From positions 62,001 through 126,000 of the forward strand of contig NZ_JAAEHL010000011.1 of assembly GCF_010614725.1 (NCBI RefSeq): a stretch of 64,000 bases of DNA. The letters run 5' to 3'. This stretch comes from Flavobacterium ajazii (lineage in GTDB: Bacteria > Bacteroidota > Bacteroidia > Flavobacteriales > Flavobacteriaceae). Positions within the stretch are counted from its first letter, which is position 1; the number at the start of each line of letters is the position of its first letter. Below, piece by piece: positions 43,042 through 51,157 of the stretch. Position numbers and translations under genes: made by a program. The notes under the pieces were generated by a model. That model saw only the letters and a list, made by a program, of their open reading frames with translations, had not been told where the DNA came from and ran no database searches.

Positions 43042-45099
43042 TTACATAAATAGTGCAACAATCAAATCAATAATTTTAATCCCAATAAAAGGAACAATAA
43101 TTCCCCCTAAACCATAAATTAAAAGGTTTCTTTTCAGGATGGCACTTGCTCCAATTGGTCGGTAATCAACACCTTTCAGCGCCAGCGGAATTAAAATCGG
43201 AATGATAATCGCGTTAAAAATCACAGCCGATAAAATAGCACTTTCAGGACTATGCAAATGCATGATATTTAAACCTTGAAGCGCTGGAATTGCAGTAATA
43301 AACAAAGCAGGAACAATGGCAAAATATTTAGCAACGTCATTGGCAATTGAGAAAGTAGTCAAAGTTCCTCGAGTCATTAAAAGCTGTTTTCCAATTTCGA
43401 CGATCTCAATTAATTTGGTTGGATCATTATCAAGATCGACCATATTTCCAGCCTCTTTAGCCGCCTGAGTTCCACTGTTCATGGCAACACCTACATTGGC
43501 TTGTGCAAGGGCAGGAGCATCGTTTGTTCCGTCACCCATCATCGCAACTAGACGGCCTTCCGCTTGTTCTTTTCGGATGTAATTCATTTTATCTTCTGGT
43601 TTAGCTTCAGCAATAAAATCATCAACACCCGCTTTTTCAGCAATAAATTTAGCTGTCAAAGGATTATCTCCTGTAACCATTACGGTTTTGATTCCCATTC
43701 GGCGTAAGCGCTCAAAACGTTCTTTCATTCCAGTTTTGATAATATCTTGAAGTTCGATAACACCTTGAATTTCGTTGTTTTTAATGACTACCAAAGGTGT
43801 TCCTCCATTAGAAGAAATGGCCACTACTTGATCAGCGGTATCTTTAGGGAAAACATTTCCAGCTTGTTCAGCAATTTTTCTGGCAGCGTCTTGAGCACCT
43901 TTTCGAATGTTTGTTCCATCTTTTAAGATTACGCCAGAAGTTCTCGTTTCAGCAGTAAATTTGATGGTTTGGGAAATTTCAGAAGTATTTTTTAAGCTGC
44001 TTGCTTTCGTTTCACTTTTCACATCGATTGCTTCGCTTAATTCGAGAATACTTTTCCCTTCCGGAGTATCATCGGCAAGCGAACTCAAAACAGCCGATTT
44101 TACAAAATCATCAAAAGAAATTCCTTTCGTTGGATAAAAATTAGTTGCTTTTCGGTTCCCGATTGTAATCGTTCCTGTTTTATCCAAAAGTAATACATCA
44201 ATATCTCCAGCAGTTTCAACCGCTTTTCCTGATTTGGTAATTACGTTGGCACGAAGTGCTCTGTCCATTCCCGCGATCCCAATTGCTGAAAGAAGACCTC
44301 CAATTGTTGTTGGAATCAAACATACAAAAAGTGAAATAAAAGCAGCAATTGTAATAGGAGCGTTGGCGTAATCTGCGAAAGGTTTTAAGGTTACGCAGAC
44401 AATGATAAAGATTAAAGTAAATGCTGCCAATAAAATAGTCAGAGCAATTTCGTTTGGTGTTTTCTGACGGCTCGCACCTTCAACCAAAGCAATCATTTTG
44501 TCTAAGAAACTTTCGCCTGGCTCAGAAGTTACGCGTACTTTGATTTTATCCGAAAGTACCTTTGTCCCTCCTGTAACAGAAGATTTATCACCGCCAGCTT
44601 CACGAATTACTGGTGCACTTTCTCCTGTAATAGCACTTTCGTCGATAGTAGCAAGTCCTTCGATAATTTCTCCATCAGCAGCAATTAAATCGCCAGCTTC
44701 GCAAATGAAAATATCATCTTTTTTTAAGGTTGAAGAGCTTACGTTTTTAATTTCGCCGTTAGGTAAAATTTGTCTTGCAGGAGTTTCTTCACGGGTTTTT
44801 CTTAAACTGTCGGCTTGTGCTTTTCCTCGAGCTTCGGCAATAGCCTCGGCAAAATTTCCAAACAAAAGTGTAGCAAATAAAATAAGGAAGACAACAATGT
44901 TGTAAGCCAAACTTCCCTGATCGCTGGCACCCATTAAGATCGAAATACAGACTGCAAACATAATGGCAGTTCCAATTTCTACAGTAAACATTACTGGATT
45001 TTTAATCATCAATTTTGGGTTCAGCTTTACAAAAGATTGCACAAAGGCTTCTTTTACCTGCTGACTTTCAAATAATGATGTGGATTTATTAGTTGTCAT
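43042..45099 (-). CDS. kdpB: Potassium-transporting ATPase ATP-binding subunit KdpB
   Basis: A 685-residue P-type ATPase. The phosphorylated Asp306 is in DKTGT, TGES is at 158-161 in the actuator domain, and GDGTNDAPALAQANVGVAMNSGTQAAKEA forms the hinge. The Ser of TGES corresponds to the residue whose phosphorylation inhibits E. coli KdpB when potassium is plentiful. It drives K+ uptake through KdpA. The spacer to kdpA (296 nt) is long and holds a structured element. Confidence 0.97.
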   Translation of the reverse strand: MTTNKSTSLFESQQVKEAFVQSFVKLNPKLMIKNPVMFTVEIGTAIMFAVCISILMGASDQGSLAYNIVVFLILFATLLFGNFAEAIAEARGKAQADSLRKTREETPARQILPNGEIKNVSSSTLKKDDIFICEAGDLIAADGEIIEGLATIDESAITGESAPVIREAGGDKSSVTGGTKVLSDKIKVRVTSEPGESFLDKMIALVEGASRQKTPNEIALTILLAAFTLIFIIVCVTLKPFADYANAPITIAAFISLFVCLIPTTIGGLLSAIGIAGMDRALRANVITKSGKAVETAGDIDVLLLDKTGTITIGNRKATNFYPTKGISFDDFVKSAVLSSLADDTPEGKSILELSEAIDVKSETKASSLKNTSEISQTIKFTAETRTSGVILKDGTNIRKGAQDAARKIAEQAGNVFPKDTADQVVAISSNGGTPLVVIKNNEIQGVIELQDIIKTGMKERFERLRRMGIKTVMVTGDNPLTAKFIAEKAGVDDFIAEAKPEDKMNYIRKEQAEGRLVAMMGDGTNDAPALAQANVGVAMNSGTQAAKEAGNMVDLDNDPTKLIEIVEIGKQLLMTRGTLTTFSIANDVAKYFAIVPALFITAIPALQGLNIMHLHSPESAILSAVIFNAIIIPILIPLALKGVDYRPIGASAILKRNLLIYGLGGIIVPFIGIKIIDLIVALFM

Positions 45100-45170
45100 T
45101 TTCTTGTAAAAAGTTAAATGTTATTTGTTAGATGTTATGCGTCTAAATAATATCGACATAGGATGGAAAC

Positions 45171-45257
45171 ATAGCCAGCGGTTTAAACCGCTGGGACGCA
45201 ACGTATATGTCATCTTTGTCCCGCAATTCGTTTCCCGTGGTTGAAACCACGGGCTAT
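45171..45257. repeat. Composite palindromic element in the kdpA-kdpB spacer
   Basis: The outer arms ATAGCC (45171-45176) and GGGCTAT (45251-45257) enclose two hairpins, CCAGCGGTTTAAACCGCTGG (45175-45194) and CCCGTGGTTGAAACCACGGG (45234-45253). GGGAC/GTCCC pairs in the middle. The predicted shape is a three- or four-way junction. Confidence 0.8.
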
Positions 45258-45395
45258 ATTTAAAATAGAAATGAACAATTTGTTATTTCAACTATGTGTT
45301 AGAAACTAGTTCCTTTTGCTTTATCCTTTTTTAGGGAAAGAAAAAATCTATGTTTCTATGTGTTTAAAATAATTTAAGCATTGAAAAATGAGTTG

Positions 45396-47117
45396 TTATT
45401 TTAGTGTAAAGTATTCTGCCAGAGGTCCAAGCGCCAAAGCTGGAAAGAAGGATAAAGCAGCAATAATAGCGATCACGGCAAAAGTCATGATTCCGAAAAT
45501 AGTCGTATCCGTTTTTAGAGTTCCAGCACTTTCAGGAATGTATTTTTTATTGGCTAATAAACCTGCAATCGCAAGAGGTCCGATAATCGGAATGAAACGA
45601 CTTAACAGCAAAATAATTCCGGTTGTAATATTCCAAAACGGGTTATTATCGCCTAAACCTTCAAAACCAGAACCGTTATTGGCAGCACTCGAAGTATATT
45701 CATATAACATTTCGGAGAAGCCATGATTTCCAGGATTGTTTAACCAGCCTGTCGCGTTGCCACTGAACCAGTAACCCATTGCAGTATCATGAGCAGCAAA
45801 ATAAGAAGCTAAAGCAGTTCCAGCTAAAATCAATAATGGGTGGATGATGGCAATAAAAGCAGCAATTTTTACTTCCCGAGCTTCGATTTTCTTTCCTAAA
45901 AATTCAGGAGTTCGACCAACCATTAAACCAGAGATAAATACAGCAAGAATAATAAAGATGTAAAAGTTAAGGTAACCCACACCGCATCCGCCATAAAAAG
46001 CATTGACCATCATGGCTAATAACTGCATTGCTCCAGAAACTGGCATCGAACTATCGTGCATACTGTTTACAGATCCTGTAGAAATTACCGTTGTGGCAAT
46101 GCTCCAGAAACCTGAAATGGCTGGACCAAAACGAACTTCTTTTCCTTCCATCGCTCCGGTTAATTGAGAAACTCCCATTTTTTCAATAGCAGGGTTTCCA
46201 TTCATTTCGGCAGTCATTGTTGGAATTACCAAGAGTAAGAATCCAACTGTCATGACTCCAAAAATGATATAAGATAATTTTCTTTTGTTTAAGAAAAATC
46301 CAAGTGCAAAGATCATTGCAAACGGAACAATCATCTGTGCCCAAAGCTCAACAGCATTGGTGAAATAAGTTGGGTTCTCTAATGGATGTGCTGAGTTAGC
46401 TCCGAAGAATCCGCCTCCGTTTGTACCTATATGTTTAATAGCTATAAAAGCTGCAGCTGGTCCTCTTGAAACTTCAACTTGATCACCTTGTAAAGTGGTA
46501 ATAGCATCTTTTCCTTCAAAAGTCATAGGAGTTCCGCTAAAAACTAATGCAATTGCTACAATTGCAGAAAGAGGAAGTAAAATACGAGTACAGCTTTTAA
46601 CTAAATTATTATAAAAGTTTTCAAGTTTGTCTGTTGTTCTTTCGCGCATTGCAACGAAAACCATCACAGCAGCAGCGATTCCAATTCCTGCTGATACAAA
46701 TTGCAGAAACATTAGCATCATCTGTGATAAGTATGAAAGACCGCTTTCGCCAGAATAATGCTGTAAGTTACAGTTCACTAAAAATGAAATGGCAGTATTA
46801 AAAGCCAAATCGGGTGTCATTGACGGATTATTATCCGGGTTCAGTGGTAAAGATCCTTGGAAAAGTAAAACGAAAAAGCAGATAAAAAACCAAAGAAGGT
46901 TGATGTTCAAAAGTGCTTTTAGATGCTGTTTCCAGTTCATCTCTTCATTAGGGTTGATACCACTAATTTTAAAAATAAGCTTTTCAATTGGATTGAAAAT
47001 CGGGTCAAGAATTGTTTTATCTCCTAAGAAAACCTTGGCAATATATTTTCCGAATGGAATTGCCAGAACAATCGTCAAGAGAAAAACTCCTATAACAGCT
47101 ATTAATTCTGTATTCAT
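45396..47117 (-). CDS. kdpA: Potassium-transporting ATPase potassium-binding subunit KdpA
   Basis: A 573-residue channel-like subunit with about ten helices. It has four pore-loop motifs of the K+ transporter superfamily, e.g. S-F-L-V-N-C-N-L-Q-H-Y-S-G-E, I-G-T-N-G-G-G-F-F-G-A-N-S-A-H-P, and a later Y-T-S-S-A-A-N-N-G-S-G-F-E-G-L. Its selectivity filter passes K+ toward KdpB. Three micro-ORFs including kdpF lie just upstream in the same direction. Confidence 0.97.
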   Translation of the reverse strand: MNTELIAVIGVFLLTIVLAIPFGKYIAKVFLGDKTILDPIFNPIEKLIFKISGINPNEEMNWKQHLKALLNINLLWFFICFFVLLFQGSLPLNPDNNPSMTPDLAFNTAISFLVNCNLQHYSGESGLSYLSQMMLMFLQFVSAGIGIAAAVMVFVAMRERTTDKLENFYNNLVKSCTRILLPLSAIVAIALVFSGTPMTFEGKDAITTLQGDQVEVSRGPAAAFIAIKHIGTNGGGFFGANSAHPLENPTYFTNAVELWAQMIVPFAMIFALGFFLNKRKLSYIIFGVMTVGFLLLVIPTMTAEMNGNPAIEKMGVSQLTGAMEGKEVRFGPAISGFWSIATTVISTGSVNSMHDSSMPVSGAMQLLAMMVNAFYGGCGVGYLNFYIFIILAVFISGLMVGRTPEFLGKKIEAREVKIAAFIAIIHPLLILAGTALASYFAAHDTAMGYWFSGNATGWLNNPGNHGFSEMLYEYTSSAANNGSGFEGLGDNNPFWNITTGIILLLSRFIPIIGPLAIAGLLANKKYIPESAGTLKTDTTIFGIMTFAVIAIIAALSFFPALALGPLAEYFTLK

Positions 47118-47153
47118 ATTTTATTTGTTAGAAATTATTTTATTTTTTTGCAT

Positions 47154-47249
47154 TTATAAAAATAGAACCAGCACTATGAAGGCTAACGCCCAGGCTGCGC
47201 ACGCATATAATAATGGTGTGTTTTTATTTTTATAATTTGATTTTTTCAT
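47154..47249 (-). CDS. 31-residue single-helix micro-ORF between kdpF and kdpA
   Basis: ATG at 47249, TAA at 47156-47154. The product starts with a basic/polar stretch MKKSNYKNKNTPLL and continues as one hydrophobic helix (YACAAWALAFIVLVLFL), ending at the membrane. The start is 2 nt after the kdpF stop and the stop is 36 nt before kdpA, so it sits precisely in the operon. I do not recognise a family. KdpF-like single-span stabilisers are a plausible analogy. Confidence 0.6.
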   Translation of the reverse strand: MKKSNYKNKNTPLLYACAAWALAFIVLVLFL

Positions 47250-47251
47250 TT

Positions 47252-47329
47252 TTAAAATTTTTCGGGTTTGATTAGTACATAAATCAAATAGGCGAAAACG
47301 GCGATTGAAATAATAAATAGTGCGGTCAT
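47252..47329 (-). CDS. kdpF: Potassium-transporting ATPase subunit KdpF
   Basis: A 25-residue peptide, MTALFIISIAVFAYLIYVL followed by I-K-P-E-K-F. One transmembrane helix with a short C-terminal P-E-K-F tail is the KdpF hallmark. KdpF packs against KdpA and stabilises the KdpFABC complex. It lies 3 nt after the upstream 27-residue ORF and 2 nt before the 31-residue ORF. Confidence 0.88.
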   Translation of the reverse strand: MTALFIISIAVFAYLIYVLIKPEKF

Positions 47330-47332
47330 GAT

Positions 47333-47416
47333 TTAGATTTTTTCAAAGAATTCAACTGACAGAAAACAAATAGCAAATAATAAAACTGCCAAAGCGAGAA
47401 GAAGAATGGTGATCAT
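47333..47416 (-). CDS. 27-residue single-helix micro-ORF upstream of kdpF
   Basis: ATG at 47416, TAA at 47335-47333. The product MITILLLALAVLLFAICFL plus S-V-E-F-F-E-K-I is one hydrophobic helix with a polar, charged C-terminus, much like KdpF in design but not in sequence. It starts 31 nt after the 93-residue gene and ends 3 nt before kdpF. The tight packing makes translation likely. It may be a second KdpF-like subunit, which is an inference. Confidence 0.55.
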   Translation of the reverse strand: MITILLLALAVLLFAICFLSVEFFEKI

Positions 47417-47447
47417 AATTTTAGATTTTTATAATGTAGATTTTAGA

Positions 47448-47729
47448 TTAAACACCAGAGGCATTAACCTGTTTGATGTATTCTGCTTTAAGTGTTTGCG
47501 GGAAAAGATGTGAAATATTACAGTGGCGCATTTCCATAAAAGAGGAAACAGAGAAAACATACACATTTGAAATGGCATTTTTAGTTTCCATACTTCCAGT
47601 ATTAAATAACCGTTCAGCAAGAGCCAGACATTTTTTAGCCCGAACGATATTACCGCAGATAATTGATTTTTTAGTAATCTCGGCAAACCGTTCCGCTTGT
47701 TTATAGATTGAGGTAACTTGATTTTTCAT
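47448..47729 (-). CDS. Conserved 93-residue protein at the head of the kdp operon
   Basis: A soluble protein without signal peptide. It has several Cys and His residues (S-I-I-C-G-N, K-K-C-L-A-L-A-E-R-L-F, and M-R-H-C-N-I near residue 70) and an ISNVYVFSVSSFMEMRHC stretch that I recall from similar flavobacterial proteins near kdp genes, possibly the DUF7674 family. It is the first gene of the kdp unit and is preceded by palindromes and by TTTTGGCATAA boxes. Frames overlapping it on the same strand look like shadows. No function is assigned. Confidence 0.65.
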   Translation of the reverse strand: MKNQVTSIYKQAERFAEITKKSIICGNIVRAKKCLALAERLFNTGSMETKNAISNVYVFSVSSFMEMRHCNISHLFPQTLKAEYIKQVNASGV

Positions 47730-47756
47730 GAGAAGGATTTTTATTGTTCTTCCTCC

Positions 47757-47835
47757 TTATGCCAAAAGATGTTCCGAAAAAATGAAGTTGTGTGTAAAGT
47801 GTTGTAAATAAAAGAAATGGGTTTTTATGCCAAAA
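47757..47835 (-). promoter_or_regulatory. Two TTTTGGCATAA boxes upstream of the kdp unit
   Basis: The minus-strand word TTTTGGCATAA occurs at 47767-47757 and again at 47835-47825, exactly 68 nt apart. TTGGCA resembles the -24 part of sigma54 promoters, and the neighbouring regulator is of the sigma54-dependent type. A matching GC at -12 is not visible for either box, so they could instead be regulator sites. Confidence 0.35.
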
Positions 47836-47900
47836 ATTAGCCATAAAAAAAGCCTATCATTTTGATAAGCTTTTATTGAAATGATAAGGTTGTTACCTTT

Positions 47901-47927
47901 CCTGCAAGGTTTTTAAAACCTTGTAGG
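47901..47927. repeat. CCTGCAAGG palindrome, copy A
   Basis: CCTGCAAGGTTTT and AAAACCTTGTAGG form a hairpin with one mismatch. Copy B at 47968 is the same element in reverse orientation with a single base difference. Confidence 0.8.
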
Positions 47928-47967
47928 TATTCTATATTATAGTTTAAGTATTTCAAAAATATTTAAA

Positions 47968-47994
47968 CCTACAAGGTTTTGAAAACCTTGCAGG
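47968..47994. repeat. CCTGCAAGG palindrome, copy B (inverted)
   Basis: CCTACAAGGTTTT and GAAAACCTTGCAGG. It is the reverse complement of copy A except for one base. It ends 1 nt before the stop codon of the sigma54 regulator gene, so it may act as its terminator. A TATTTTTG box on the minus strand (47961-47954) lies between the copies. Confidence 0.8.
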
Positions 47995-47995
47995 A

Positions 47996-49342
47996 TTACG
48001 GCTGAATATTGTACTCCTCTAATTTTCTATACAAAGTCGCAATTCCAATTTCCAGCAATCGAGCCGTTTCTGCTTTATTACCTTTCGTATAATTTAAAAC
48101 TTTTTGAATGTGTAGTTTCTCAACACTCTGCATAGAGAACGCCGACATTGGTTTTGAATTATTTTCAGCTTGATGCTGCATTTCATAAGGCAGCACATCT
48201 GCAGTTAAAATATCGCCGTTACTCAAAATAACCGATCTTTCGATCACATTTTTAAGTTCGCGGATATTTCCCGGCCAAGAATAATTTTCTAATTTCTGAA
48301 GAAAATCATCACCAATCTGTAATGCCTTTTTATTTGTTTTTGCTGCAAACTGTTTAACGTAATAATTCGCCAAAAGCGGAATATCTTTAACTCGCTCTCG
48401 TAAAGAGGGCAGTTTGATTTCAAAAATATTCAAGCGGAAATATAGATCAGAACGGAAACGATGCGCTTCGCTTTCTTCTTTTAAATCACGGTTTGTCGCC
48501 GCAATTAACCTGAAATTTGATTTTTTAGGAATGGTGTCTCCAACCGGAATATATTCGCTGGTTTCTAAAACACGTAATAATTTGGCTTGAAGATCAATCG
48601 GCATTTCGCCAATTTCATCCAGAAATAAAGTCCCGCCGTTGGCCTCTTCGATAAATCCTTTTTTATCTTTTAAAGCTCCCGTAAAAGCACCTTGTTTATG
48701 ACCAAAAAGTTCGCTTTCCAGAATTTCTTTGCTGAAAGTACTGCAGTTCAAAGCCACAAAAGATTTTCCTGTACGATTACTATTCTCGTGAATCGCCTGT
48801 GCAAAAACTTCTTTTCCTGTTCCGGTTTCTCCTGTCAATAAAACAGTCGAATCGGTTTTGGCCACTTTTTGAGCAAGATCAATAACTTGTTCAATTCCTT
48901 TAGATTTACCAATAATAGTAGAAAAAGAATATTTGTCGTTGATGCGTTTTTCTAACTGCTGTACTTTTTTCTGCAATTGTACTTTTTCGACAGCTTTATA
49001 CAGAAGCGGAATAATTTTATCGTTATCATCACCTTTGACAATATAATCGAAAGCGCCATTTTTCATCGCCTGAACGCCATCTGGAATATTTCCGAAAGCA
49101 GTAAGGAGAATTACTTCTGTTAAGGGAAAACTGTTTTTTATATTTTGTAGAAAATCAACTCCATTTCCATCGGGTAGTTTTACATCACACAAAACAACAT
49201 CAATATCAGTTTGTTCTAATTTTTTAAAACCCGATTTTAAATCTTTGGCTTCAAAGACTTCGAATCCTTCTGATTTTATAATTCGTACCAAAAGACTTCT
49301 CAGTTTTTCTTCGTCGTCTATAATTAAAATTTTGTGTGCCAT
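47996..49342 (-). CDS. NtrC-family sigma54-dependent response regulator
   Basis: 448 residues. The receiver domain has D-D-E-E at 9-12, phospho-acceptor Asp53 (VVLCDVKLPDGNG) and Lys about 103. The AAA+ domain has Walker A GETGTGKE, the sigma54-contacting GAFTGA loop and Walker B GGTLFLDEIGEMP. The C-terminal Fis-type helix-turn-helix reads NKAETARLLEIGIATLYRKL. It is upstream of and codirectional with the kdp unit, in place of an OmpR-type KdpE. Its own -7 box TAACTTTG lies at 49389-49382. Confidence 0.92.
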   Translation of the reverse strand: MAHKILIIDDEEKLRSLLVRIIKSEGFEVFEAKDLKSGFKKLEQTDIDVVLCDVKLPDGNGVDFLQNIKNSFPLTEVILLTAFGNIPDGVQAMKNGAFDYIVKGDDNDKIIPLLYKAVEKVQLQKKVQQLEKRINDKYSFSTIIGKSKGIEQVIDLAQKVAKTDSTVLLTGETGTGKEVFAQAIHENSNRTGKSFVALNCSTFSKEILESELFGHKQGAFTGALKDKKGFIEEANGGTLFLDEIGEMPIDLQAKLLRVLETSEYIPVGDTIPKKSNFRLIAATNRDLKEESEAHRFRSDLYFRLNIFEIKLPSLRERVKDIPLLANYYVKQFAAKTNKKALQIGDDFLQKLENYSWPGNIRELKNVIERSVILSNGDILTADVLPYEMQHQAENNSKPMSAFSMQSVEKLHIQKVLNYTKGNKAETARLLEIGIATLYRKLEEYNIQP

Positions 49343-49484
49343 TTGATGATAAAGCTAAAAGCAGCATTGGATTTTGAAATACAAAGTTAGGTTTAAAATC
49401 ATTTGAGTTACTTCTTTTTTACTTGAATTAAAATATTATAATTCAATTAACATCGCAGAATTTATGCTTTCATTTTAAATGGAT

Positions 49485-49492
49485 TAATTTTG
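49485..49492 (+). promoter_or_regulatory. -7 element of the LLM oxidoreductase gene
   Basis: TAATTTTG fits TAnnTTTG, 19 nt before the ATG at 49512. No TTG is seen at the -33 position. Confidence 0.45.
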
Positions 49493-49511
49493 TAAAAAGA
49501 TATTTATTTAC

Positions 49512-50519
49512 ATGAAAAATCCGATTTCACTCTCCATATTAGAACTCGCTATTATCAACAATGACAGTAATGCAGCAGAAACATTAAATAAAACAAAAGA
49601 AATTGCACAATTAACAGATACTTTAGGATACAAAAGGTTTTGGCTTGCCGAACACCACAATATGGCACATGTGGCCAGCACGGCAACTGTGGTTTTAATT
49701 GGATATGTCGCTAGTCAGACACAAAACATTCGCGTAGGTTCCGGCGGAATTATGCTTCCTAATCATTCTCCTCTAATCGTAGCTGAGCAGTTTGGAACTT
49801 TAGAAACATTGTATCCGGGCCGAATTGATTTAGGTTTGGGGAGAGCTCCCGGAACGGATCAGCCGACTGCTGAAGCTATTCGAAAAGATTTCTTCGAACA
49901 GGCACAGCGGTTTCCGCAAAATGTATCAAAATTACAGGAATATTTTTCGGAAGAAAATGCTACAGCAAAAGTGCGTGCCTTTCCTGCTGAGGGAACAAAA
50001 GTACCAATTTGGATTTTAGGTTCCAGTATGGAAAGTGCTTCTTTGGCGGCAGCTTATGGCTTTCCGTATGCTTTTGCAGGACATTTTGCGCCACGCCAGA
50101 TGTATCAGGCATTCGAATTTTATCGTAATAATTTCCAGCCTTCAAAAGTTTTGGATAAACCAAAAATGATGGCTTGTGTAAATGTTATTGCAGCCGATAC
50201 AGATGAAGAAGCCGAAAAACTGTCGACAAGTTTGTATCAAATGTTTTTGAATTTAATTCGAAATGACCGTAAAGGACTTCAGCCGCCTGTAGATTCCCTT
50301 GACGACATTATGAGCGAAGAAGAGCGTTTTCATGTCAATCAGATGACTGCATGTTCATTTGTGGGAAGTAAAAAGCAACTTGCAGCAGATTTGAAAAAGT
50401 TTATTGATTATTCCCGAATTGACGAGTTGATGATAACCAGTCCAATTTTTGATCATCAGGCTAAATTGAAAAGCCTGCAGTTGACCAAAGAAGTAATCGA
50501 TGAATTGAATAATAAGTAA
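49512..50519 (+). CDS. LLM-class flavin-dependent oxidoreductase (luciferase-like)
   Basis: 335 residues with a TIM-barrel luciferase-like pattern: S-I-L-E-L-A-I near the N-terminus, YKRFWLAEHHNMAHVASTATVV, RVGSGGIMLPNHSPLIVAEQFGTLE and RIDLGLGRAPGTD. This is the subgroup annotated as MsnO8-like, of the bacterial luciferase superfamily that uses FMNH2 or F420-like cofactors. There is no partner reductase nearby, and the substrate is unknown. It ends at the terminator at 50538. Confidence 0.88.
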   Translation: MKNPISLSILELAIINNDSNAAETLNKTKEIAQLTDTLGYKRFWLAEHHNMAHVASTATVVLIGYVASQTQNIRVGSGGIMLPNHSPLIVAEQFGTLETLYPGRIDLGLGRAPGTDQPTAEAIRKDFFEQAQRFPQNVSKLQEYFSEENATAKVRAFPAEGTKVPIWILGSSMESASLAAAYGFPYAFAGHFAPRQMYQAFEFYRNNFQPSKVLDKPKMMACVNVIAADTDEEAEKLSTSLYQMFLNLIRNDRKGLQPPVDSLDDIMSEEERFHVNQMTACSFVGSKKQLAADLKKFIDYSRIDELMITSPIFDHQAKLKSLQLTKEVIDELNNK

Positions 50520-50537
50520 ATCGATAATTTTTTATAA

Positions 50538-50566
50538 AAAAAGTGGCTCATTTTGGGCCACTTTTT
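50538..50566 (+). terminator. Terminator after the LLM oxidoreductase gene
   Basis: AAAAAGTGGC/GCCACTTTTT stem with an 8-9 nt loop and flanking T-run. It may serve both this gene and the convergent SpoIIAA-like gene. Confidence 0.75.
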
Positions 50567-50589
50567 AGTTTTATATCATGTGTAAGTTT

Positions 50590-50964
50590 TTAATCTAAAT
50601 CAATTTTTTCTGCGGTCCAGTCAATAGCCAGTAAGTAATCTTCTTTTTTGAAACCTTTAAATTCCCCTGGCATTATTTTATTGAAAACCTTAGTGAAATT
50701 TATCATTCTCTGGCAGTCTGTTACAATCGCAGCGCGTGTCCATTTGCTAAGATTTTTTATGCTCAGTAATGCTTCGTGCAGCCAGGCTCCTAAAGTAAAA
50801 TCGGTTGGAGAATTGTCAAAAAATAGTAAATAGTTGAGTTTGGGAGTGTCATCAATTAAAAGTTTCACTTCTGAAGTAACAAAATCAACATCTCCTTTAA
50901 TAATACTTCCGGCTGTTTTGAAGCCAATCATATTCGGCGGCAATTCTTTAATTTTTTCAATCAT
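50590..50964 (-). CDS. SpoIIAA-like (STAS/SEC14) protein
   Basis: 124 residues with the SpoIIAA-like pattern: MIEKIKELPPNMIGFKTAGSI at the start, then K-L-N-Y-L-L-F-F-D, and W-T-R-A-A-I-V-T-D near residue 76. Members are small cytosolic proteins possibly binding lipids or nucleotides. There is no anti-sigma partner nearby. It is transcribed alone, convergent with the LLM gene. Confidence 0.75.
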   Translation of the reverse strand: MIEKIKELPPNMIGFKTAGSIIKGDVDFVTSEVKLLIDDTPKLNYLLFFDNSPTDFTLGAWLHEALLSIKNLSKWTRAAIVTDCQRMINFTKVFNKIMPGEFKGFKKEDYLLAIDWTAEKIDLD

Positions 50965-51157
50965 GACATTTTAATTTTGCAGGTTAAATTCATTTTTCAC
51001 AAATTTAAAAGAAAGGCTTTTTGTGGGGTTATGTAAAAAAAGGTTAATCTTACATAATTCCAATGTTTGCTATTTATTTTATCAAAAAGGTTTCAGAAAT
51101 AGCTCGGGTATTCTTCTTAAAAAACATTAAATTAGCTATATTATTTAAATCGAAATT

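Noticed and set aside
45388..45726. Plus-strand ORF opposite the 3' end of kdpA
   Set aside because: It is a shadow of the kdpA coding frame with no family resemblance.
47429..47686. 85-residue ORF overlapping the 93-aa gene in another frame
   Set aside because: It overlaps almost entirely, has a less plausible composition, and leaves no room for the operon spacing; treated as a shadow.
47752..47758. AAGGAGG on the minus strand as a Shine-Dalgarno for the 93-aa gene
   Set aside because: It is 22 nt from the ATG at 47729, too far to serve as an SD, and no other start lies at a suitable distance.
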